NCBI RefSeq assembly: GCF_913775985.1
Contig: NZ_CAJYMB010000150.1
Location: forward strand, 1 to 64,000
DNA from: an uncultured Pluralibacter sp.
GTDB taxonomy: Bacteria; Pseudomonadota; Gammaproteobacteria; Enterobacterales; Enterobacteriaceae
Direction of reading: 5' to 3'
DNA length: 64,000 nucleotides
The notes under the pieces were generated by a model. That model was not told the DNA's origin. It saw nothing but the letters and a program-made list of their open reading frames with translations, and searched no databases. The first letter of the stretch is position 1, and every line of letters starts with the position of its first letter. Below, in pieces: positions 58,696 through 64,000 of the stretch. Both the position numbers and the translations under genes were made by a program.

Positions 58696-59291
58696 ATGTA
58701 CGCAAGAATATCCCCGAGAAGCGTAGGGAACAGCTCATCAGCGCGGCGTTTGAAACCATTAGCGAAGTGGGGCTCGCCGGGGTGACGCTGTCGCAGGTGG
58801 CGAAAGAGGCGGGCATGTCTACCGGGATCGTTAGCCACTATTTTGGCGACAAAAGCGGCCTGCTGCAGGCGACGATGCGCCAGATCTTGCGCGATCTGCA
58901 TCAGGCCACTCTGGCGTGCAGGGCCCGGGCCGCAGCCGATCCCCGATCCCAGCTGTTTGCCATTATTGAAGGCAACTTCGATCCCAGCCAGGTCAGCGAA
59001 ATCTCCATGCGGGCGTGGCTGGATTTCTGGGCTGCCAGCCTGCACAGCGCCGATCTGCGCCGGCTGCAGCGCATCAACGACCGCCGCCTCTATACCGCCA
59101 TCTGCTGCCAGTTTCAGCGCCGCCTGCCGAAAGACGCGGCGCGCCGGGCGGCCAGAGGGCTGGCGGCGATGATCGACGGCCTGTGGCTGCGCGGCAGCCT
59201 CAGCGGTGATGGTTTTGACGTGCAGCAGGCCAGCGCGATTGCCCGCGACTACGTCAGGCAAAAGCTTGGCGAAGAGGAGTTGCTGGCATAA
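58696..59291 (+). CDS. betI: BetI-like TetR-family repressor with an apparent frameshift near the start
   Basis: From VGLAGVTLSQ onward the frame follows BetI: VAKEAGMSTGIVSHYFGDKSG (helix-turn-helix, here to its core STGIVSHYF), GLLQATMRQIL, MRAWLDFWAASLHS and AAMIDGLWLRGSLSG. Upstream, the same frame reads NIPEKRREQLISAAFETISE, the expected N-terminal helix, but meets a stop (TGA, 58692-58694) without an ATG. The only well-placed ATG, at 58696 with GAGGA 8 bases upstream, is one base out of frame; adding one A in GCAAGAATATC (near 58703-58710) restores MYAR..NIPEK. So this is either a recent frameshift, a sequencing error, or unusual initiation (GTG at 58767 would delete half the DNA-binding domain). 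Confidence 0.75.
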
Positions 59292-59343
59292 AAGCGTGGA
59301 AAAACGGACCGGAGCCAGTGTGAGCCCCGGTCCTGAAGGCGTG

Positions 59344-60371
59344 TTACTCGATAATCAGCAGCGCCGGTGCGGCAGCGCTAAAGGTGCTGCTGGTGCCGAA
59401 TGCGGCAATTGGATACGCGCCGGGTTTGACATCGGCGCCTGCCGCCAGCGTCAGGGTGCCCGGCAGGCCCGAACCGTCGAGAGAGGGATTATCGAAGCTA
59501 GCCTGAACGCCAGCCGGCAGGCCGTAGGTTTTCAGGATCGCCGCGCCTTTAAAGCCGTTTCTCGGCGTCATCGTAATGACCGCCTGGTGGCTATCGCCGG
59601 CTTTGACGCGAATCGTGTTTTCAGAAAGGGTAATATCAAAGCCCGGAGTAGGCGTGCCGCCGGAGCTGTATCCCAGCCGGAAAATCGGCGGTGAAATTTC
59701 GTGCGTCCAGGCGCAGTCAATGGGCGTAATAGCGTGTCCTTGACCATCGTTAGCGTTAACCCCGCCATGCCAGACCGGGTTAAGCGGCTCAAGGCTGGCA
59801 GTGTAAGCAATGGTGGAGAACGTGAACTCGGTATTGGCCGGCAGCTCGCGACATTCGCTAAACGATTGTGTTTCAAAGAAAGCCGGCGTCAGGTTTTTAT
59901 TCCCGCTGATATCCAGTTCGGTATTATCAAGTACCGAAACCTGTCCGTTGTTGAGATTCACCGTGGTCACTTTCCAGCGGCCGCAGGCTTTTTGTCCCAC
60001 GGGACAGGTCGGGGCGATAATACCGAAAATAGCATCGCCAACGTTAGCCGGATACTTTTTTGAAGAGTATGGTTTTTTACTGCAGCAGTTCCAGCTGGAA
60101 ATCCCCATCCGTCGGGCTTGCTCCAGCTTAACACCGGCTGCAGTACTGAACCGTGAGTATAGCCAGGCCACAAGGCTAAAAACTGTTTATTTTTGACTGC
60201 CGGCACCGGCGGTACTGTCATGGTGGTAATAATAGGACCGGCATCGGTACTGTAGCTGTTAGTATCCACAAAACTATTCGTATTATTTGCATTTGCTGCG
60301 GTGCTGAGCAGCATCGAGAATAATGTGAATGCGAGTATGTTGAGTTTTGAGAAGAGTGATAAGTTTGCCAT
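59344..60371 (-). pseudogene. Secreted protein with C-terminal Ig-like domain, frameshifted
   Basis: The ATG at 60371 (AGGA 6 bases upstream) opens a frame with signal peptide core ILAFTLFSMLLSTAANA and continues to SWSKPDGWGF. The sense then jumps to a second frame: ISSWNCCSKKPYSSKKYP and on through APTCPVGQKACGRWKV to a final stop at 59344. The shift falls at a GGGG run (plus strand CCCC, 60103-60106). Joined, it is about 340 residues. The last 95 residues (VKAGDSHQAVITMTPRNGFKG and TYGLPAGVQASFD) form an Ig-like adhesion fold. The function is unknown; it may be a recent pseudogene or a sequencing artefact. Confidence 0.65.
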
Positions 60372-61156
60372 AGTGTTCCTGTAATAGAGCGCATCCCGAC
60401 AGGCAAATTGTACGAGCCAGCATGCTGAGCGGAGCCCGGGCCTCTGCCTGCAGAAATTACCCTGTGCGTTAATATTGGATAACCGCGGCTGCGGCCTTTT
60501 TGCCGGCATTCTGTTATCGGACAGGTATCAGGCATCTTGTGTGCCTTTATTGCGATATTCTCGCCACGCCTCAGGCGGCTTGCCCGTTGGCGGCGCGGAC
60601 TCCTCCGGGTACTGACGAAAGTTCGCGCCCGTGAATTCGCTGAATGGCTGTCCGTAAGTAACGCATATTAGTCAGGGTGGAAATGCGTTCTGATGCCAGC
60701 ACAAATAATTTAATTCGAGAGTAAGAAATATACCAGAATTTAATAACGGCATATTTTATGTTGATAATCGATAAGCCAGTATTGTCTGCGTGGCTATCTG
60801 GAGAATGTTTGTCGCCGTATTCGGCCTGAGAAGTCAGTGCGAGCACAGTCCAAAGTCTCAAAGATGCCTTCTCGTGCAGCCCGAATTATTTAGGATAAAT
60901 CTATTAGGTATTCTTGTAATTATTCCTTTTGAAGTAAAAATGCTTTTAACATAGATGAAATAATACGCAAAGTTAAGATCCGCTTTCGTACTCGGCGACA
61001 TCAGTAAAAGTGCGATAAAGTCAGCCATGCAGCGCGCTGATTTTTATTTAATAGCTTATTTCTGTCCTGGCAGAGGCACTATCGTTTTTACATTAAAGCA
61101 AAAGCGGGCAGCCTCGCTGCAAGGTAACTATCAAAAAGCAAGGAAGAGAAAAGGAC
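60372..61156. other. 785-bp region without a supported gene
   Basis: The left 200 bp are upstream DNA of the secreted protein. A 96-codon minus-strand frame (60571-60861) has no clear ribosome binding site and no recognised motif. The right 250 bp are AT-rich and should carry the promoter of the toxin locus. No terminator is evident. Confidence 0.35.
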
Positions 61157-61654
61157 ATGGACGGTCAATACAGTAATGAAATTACACCGGCACTGCGGGC
61201 AACAATGAATCAGTCGCCCTTCACGGCGGAACAGCTGGCGGCGATGAACGACGACGCTCGCGCGATTATCGAAGCGCAGAAAGCCTTCTGCATCCGGCAT
61301 CCGGTCACCGCTATTTACCGAATCGCCGTCGCCGGATGCCGTACCCGCGACGGCGGTACCGGTGCTGAATTTAATTCCGCACCCGGCGAGGGCAATAAGA
61401 TCCAGTGCGCAGACGGCAAAATGCGCAGCGTGCTCACCGAAGAAAGCCTTATTTCCTACCCCGACGGCCGGACAGCCCGCATCGTCAGCAGTGCCGGAAG
61501 CCACTACCGGGACGTTAACGGGCGCGGGATCGCCCTGGTCGGCAGCCAGCTGGATAACGGGGATCTGATTATCAGCACCCCGCAGGATGCCTGCATGCTG
61601 GTCGCCCGGGAGGGCGTCGCGCTGCCCCCTGATTTTCTCTCCCTCGCGGAGTAA
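61157..61654 (+). CDS. PAAR-like protein, probable T6SS-associated partner of the effector
   Basis: 165 residues, no signal peptide. The N-terminal 45 residues are helical (FTAEQLAAMNDDARAIIEAQ). The C-terminal part, AGCRTRDGGTGAEF, then SYPDGRTARIVSSAGSHYRDV and GIALVGSQLDNGDLIISTPQD, resembles the beta-rich spike pattern of PAAR domains (TRDGG and PDGxxA turns). PAAR proteins cap VgrG spikes of the type VI secretion system. It lies 5 bp before the effector gene, so the two are cotranscribed; it could be a spike tip, an adaptor or a chaperone. The assignment is tentative; the start is the first ATG of the frame. Confidence 0.6.
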   Translation: MDGQYSNEITPALRATMNQSPFTAEQLAAMNDDARAIIEAQKAFCIRHPVTAIYRIAVAGCRTRDGGTGAEFNSAPGEGNKIQCADGKMRSVLTEESLISYPDGRTARIVSSAGSHYRDVNGRGIALVGSQLDNGDLIISTPQDACMLVAREGVALPPDFLSLAE

Positions 61655-61659
61655 CCGCG

Positions 61660-63189
61660 ATGGGATACCGAACGAACTGCTACGGGCGCGGGCTGGCGCT
61701 GCACGGCGACAAAACCACCACGGGCGCCACCCTCTGTTCGACGCTCCCCAACTGCACCGAGTTTAGCCGGGCGATCGTGCGCATTGGCGATCGGACCACG
61801 GCCTGCAAACAATGCGGAAAGACCGGCATTGTCGCCGAAGGCGAGCCGCGATCCGTCTGGCAGGGCGTGCCAGCGGCCGTCGATGGCGCAGCGGTGACCT
61901 GCGGCTGCCCGCCGGGCACCAACCGGATCGTTGCCCCTGCGGGCCAGTGGCTGGGTCAGGGGCGCGATCCGGCAGTGATTGCGAGAGAAGCGCAAGCGGC
62001 GGCGCTGGCCGCCCGGCACCGGGCGGAGGAGCAGCGCCGGGAAGACGCGCGGGAGCGAAACCGGGTGTTCGCCAAATCCTGCCTTCGCGGCGAGGGCTGC
62101 AACGATGCCGGAGACGCCCGCGAGCCGCACGGCAACTTCGCGGCAATGGCGTTTTATCAGGCCGTCCCGGCACCGGAACCCGAGGTGGTCCAGCACGCCC
62201 AGGCGGCCCGGAAAAACAAACCGGCAGACGATACTCCTCCGCCCCGAAAGCGAAGCGCCCTCTACCGGTGGTGGTTCGGCAATCATGAGGAGATGGACTA
62301 CCTGGCGGCAAAAGGGGCGGCAGAGCGCGCTGAAAGGGTGAAAACCGCGGTGGCGGACGCCAGCGTTCTCGGCCTGATAGGCGGCAGCGCCATTACCTCA
62401 GGAACCTGGGCGGTGAAGCTGGGTGAAGTCGCCAGCGGGCTCGGAAGGATCGCCGCAAGCGGCCCCGGCGCGCCCGCTGCCGCCGTGCTGGTGGGAATGA
62501 TGCCCGGCAGGCTCAATGACGGTGAGCAGGACTTTATCGACCGCATGCGGCTGGAGCAGATGCGCGAGGCGCCAACCCGCGTGCGCTTTACGTGGGAGAG
62601 CGACAACCGGGGGAATTCGGTTCCCCACGGCTGGCACACGCCGCCGGGGAAAGACCGGGTGCGGGTGCGCAAAATGGCGTGGGACAGCAGCCGCAACGCC
62701 TATACGTTCACCACCGAAGAAACGCCACAAATAACAATCATCTGGACCCCGGACAGCACCGGCGAAAACGTACCGTGGAACACGGGCAACCAGAACCCGG
62801 TCAGGCTCCCAAATCCGGTAATGGTCGATCCGCTGCCGGAAAACACCGGCATTACAGCAACCACCACGCCGGTACCGGAAGAGAAGACCTTTGCGGACTA
62901 TATTCTTATCCTGCCGCTGTCGAATATTCCGCCGATTTATGTTTATCTCAATTCTGTCTTGAAAGGTAAGGATGCAGCGCAGGCAGCTAAGAAGTTGGGT
63001 TATGATCGACGCGTGGCTCCGAATAAAACACCATTTAATTCTCACGGGCAGCCCGCCTTTTTCAATGGAGTTGACTATATTACACCTGATGTTGATGGTC
63101 ATAATGTTACTGAAGGGTGGAAAAAAATCAGTAAAAAAGGTGTTCGTCTGGGGACATACGATAAAAACTTGCACAGGATTAAAGGGTAA
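61660..63189 (+). CDS. PAAR/pyocin-S polymorphic toxin with C-terminal 16S rRNA nuclease-like domain (Ntox21 type)
   Basis: 509 residues. 1-90 is a PAAR domain (GRGLALHGDKTTTGATL, IVRIGDRTTACKQCGKTG, GAAVTCGCPPGTNRIVAP), which would dock on a T6SS spike. 110-205 is charged and helical. About 235-285 is hydrophobic Gly/Ala-rich, a possible translocation segment. About 300-430 (VRKMAWDSSRNAYTF, IIWTPDSTGENVPWNTG) is the S-type pyocin domain. The final 80 residues (AKKLGYDRRVAPNK, FNGVDYITPDVDGHN, EGWKKISKKG, LGTYDKNLHRIKG) match the Ntox21 domain of Enterobacter cloacae CdiA. Asp477, Asp479, His481 and Lys488 have the same spacing as the four catalytic residues I recall for that nuclease (203, 205, 207, 214), which cuts 16S rRNA near A1493. 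Base composition drops at about 62960, so the toxin tip looks swapped in. Confidence 0.85.
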   Translation: MGYRTNCYGRGLALHGDKTTTGATLCSTLPNCTEFSRAIVRIGDRTTACKQCGKTGIVAEGEPRSVWQGVPAAVDGAAVTCGCPPGTNRIVAPAGQWLGQGRDPAVIAREAQAAALAARHRAEEQRREDARERNRVFAKSCLRGEGCNDAGDAREPHGNFAAMAFYQAVPAPEPEVVQHAQAARKNKPADDTPPPRKRSALYRWWFGNHEEMDYLAAKGAAERAERVKTAVADASVLGLIGGSAITSGTWAVKLGEVASGLGRIAASGPGAPAAAVLVGMMPGRLNDGEQDFIDRMRLEQMREAPTRVRFTWESDNRGNSVPHGWHTPPGKDRVRVRKMAWDSSRNAYTFTTEETPQITIIWTPDSTGENVPWNTGNQNPVRLPNPVMVDPLPENTGITATTTPVPEEKTFADYILILPLSNIPPIYVYLNSVLKGKDAAQAAKKLGYDRRVAPNKTPFNSHGQPAFFNGVDYITPDVDGHNVTEGWKKISKKGVRLGTYDKNLHRIKG

Positions 63190-63193
63190 TAAC

Positions 63194-63637
63194 ATGTTTG
63201 GTATTTTTACGGAAGACAAAGCCATTGAGTCTGAATTTAGTGAGACAGTATTACCAGCATCCATCATCATTGGGGACTTTAAAGAAGGCCTGCAGATTCC
63301 GGTCACCTATTGGAGTGTTGAACAATACCGAGTCAGCTGGCTTGCTTGTCTGGAGGAGGGCATACGTGATGAGAGTAAATCAACGTTGGTTGTTTCAATG
63401 TATGCGCCAAAGGATATCAATTTTTTATTTTCATGGATTCTCTATTTTAGAGGTGAGAATGTCATCATTCAAAATAAAATTATTTTTTCAGAAGGTATTG
63501 ATGACTTTTCTATAAATAGACTAAATGAATATGCCGGAGAGTATGAGGCATACTCAGACGGTGAGAAAGTCTCAGAATGGTATACAACTGTTGATGAGGT
63601 GCGAGAATTTATTTGTTATCTTAAAGGTAATATTTGA
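63194..63637 (+). CDS. Cognate immunity protein, CdiI(ECL)-like
   Basis: 147 residues from the ATG at 63194, 4 bp after the toxin stop, with AAGGG upstream; a longer frame inside the toxin gene is rejected. It starts MFGIFTEDKAIESEF and contains YWSVEQYRVSWLACLEEG, VVSMYAPKDINFLFSWILYF and ISE/SEWYTTVDEV-type blocks that I recognise from the immunity protein paired with the E. cloacae CdiA nuclease. It would bind the toxin tip in the cytosol and prevent self-intoxication. It is cytosolic and AT-rich. The pairing with the Ntox21 domain supports both assignments. Confidence 0.82.
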   Translation: MFGIFTEDKAIESEFSETVLPASIIIGDFKEGLQIPVTYWSVEQYRVSWLACLEEGIRDESKSTLVVSMYAPKDINFLFSWILYFRGENVIIQNKIIFSEGIDDFSINRLNEYAGEYEAYSDGEKVSEWYTTVDEVREFICYLKGNI

Positions 63638-63659
63638 TTGTATGCTAACGAGGACTCGA

Positions 63660-63731
63660 ATTATTTATAATATAAAACTGGTAGGTGGTTGAATCCTGCC
63701 GTCAGAATATGGGATGTTGAGGTGTTTCTAT
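63660..63731 (+). pseudogene. Possible C-terminal remnant of a displaced toxin module
   Basis: An open stretch without a start codon encodes KTGRWLNPAVRIWDVEVFL and stops 10 bases before the colicin-E3-type immunity gene. Its position, immediately upstream of an orphan immunity gene, is where the tail of a second toxin would lie. The peptide itself is not recognised, so this is a guess from layout. Confidence 0.3.
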
Positions 63732-63740
63732 GAGGCTGGC

Positions 63741-63998
63741 ATGGGTCTAAGACTAAGATTACAATGGTTCGATAAATTTACAGAGTTAGGTGTAGATAAG
63801 GAATATTCATCCGATTTCGGTGATGATGCCAGCATCATGACTGATGGTTTGGGTATACCGACAAAAGATATTGTAAATAATGGCTCTTTTGAACTAAGAA
63901 GTAATTGGATAAAGTACTTACAGCCTCATTTTACACATAATATTAATTTATCATCGTATGATTATTTTGTTTCATTTGACTACAGGGATAAATGGTAG
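63741..63998 (+). CDS. Orphan colicin E3/cloacin DF13-type immunity protein (Im3-like)
   Basis: 85 residues from the ATG at 63741 (GAGG 5 bases upstream). It begins MGLRLRLQWFDKFTE and contains KEYSSDFGDDASIM, GIPTKDIVNNGSF, LQPHFTHNINL and ends YDYFVSFDYRDKW. Length and these blocks match the colicin E3, E6 and cloacin DF13 immunity proteins (84-85 residues) from end to end. These bind 16S rRNA-cutting nuclease domains. No complete E3-type toxin precedes it, so it is an orphan immunity gene, either left by toxin replacement or kept as defence against E3-type attackers. Confidence 0.92.
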   Translation: MGLRLRLQWFDKFTELGVDKEYSSDFGDDASIMTDGLGIPTKDIVNNGSFELRSNWIKYLQPHFTHNINLSSYDYFVSFDYRDKW

Positions 63999-64000
63999 TT

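Noticed and set aside
60571-60861. 96-codon minus-strand frame before the toxin locus
   Set aside because: No recognised motif and no clear ribosome binding site; composition looks non-coding.

Overview
The window is enterobacterial chromosome. Most proteins resemble Escherichia, Klebsiella and Enterobacter families (paoABCD, ecpABCDE, arsRB, gudD, betI), gene spacing is tight, and ribosome binding sites are of the AGGAGG type. The ECP-type pilus, glucarate and gluconate oxidation genes and a toxin matching one described in Enterobacter cloacae suggest Enterobacter or a close relative. This placement is inference; no rRNA or tRNA is present to anchor it.

Layout. 1-10.3 kb is a scarred accessory patch: an IS3-family transposase end, a GH79-type glycoside hydrolase, a truncated beta-helix protein, an IS481-type remnant cut by a decayed IS3-family element, an SDR/LysR pair, two aldo-keto reductases, an APH(6)-like kinase next to a broken copy of itself, a secreted alpha/beta hydrolase and a flavodoxin remnant. 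10.3-15.7 kb is the paoABCD periplasmic aldehyde oxidoreductase operon plus a MobA-like nucleotidyltransferase. 15.8-17.8 kb holds a transporter remnant and an exported tyrosine phosphatase. 18.0-21.6 kb is eat-eutBC (ethanolamine uptake and deamination), preceded by a convincing sigma-54 promoter and an NtrC-like site. 22.2-29.8 kb is an ECP (Mat) pilus operon bracketed by two related EcpR-like regulators.

30.5-41.1 kb is a sugar-acid region: a LysR regulator divergent from kdgD, a semialdehyde dehydrogenase, glucarate dehydratase and a GudP-like permease, then a three-subunit membrane gluconate-type dehydrogenase (Tat-exported small subunit, FAD/GMC subunit, triheme cytochrome c). Together they would oxidise sugar acids in the periplasm and convert glucarate to 2-oxoglutarate. 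41.4-46.5 kb is a TonB receptor plus a complete FecCD-type ABC importer. 47-48.6 kb is an S8-like peptidase lacking the usual catalytic Asp. 48.8-50.5 kb is arsRB with two copies of a likely ArsR operator and no arsC. 50.5-54.9 kb has a LysR/MFS/M20 amidohydrolase set and a CHAD-like protein. 55.3-59.3 kb has a LysR/SDR pair and a BCCT betaine/choline-type transporter divergent from a BetI-like repressor across a perfect palindrome.

The right end (61.1-64.0 kb) is an interbacterial competition locus: a PAAR-like protein, a PAAR/pyocin-S effector with a C-terminal domain matching the Enterobacter cloacae CdiA 16S rRNA nuclease, its probable immunity protein, and a second, orphan immunity protein of the colicin E3/cloacin DF13 (Im3) type. 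Both families are known to act against nucleases that cut 16S rRNA at the decoding site. This is the most interesting part of the window.
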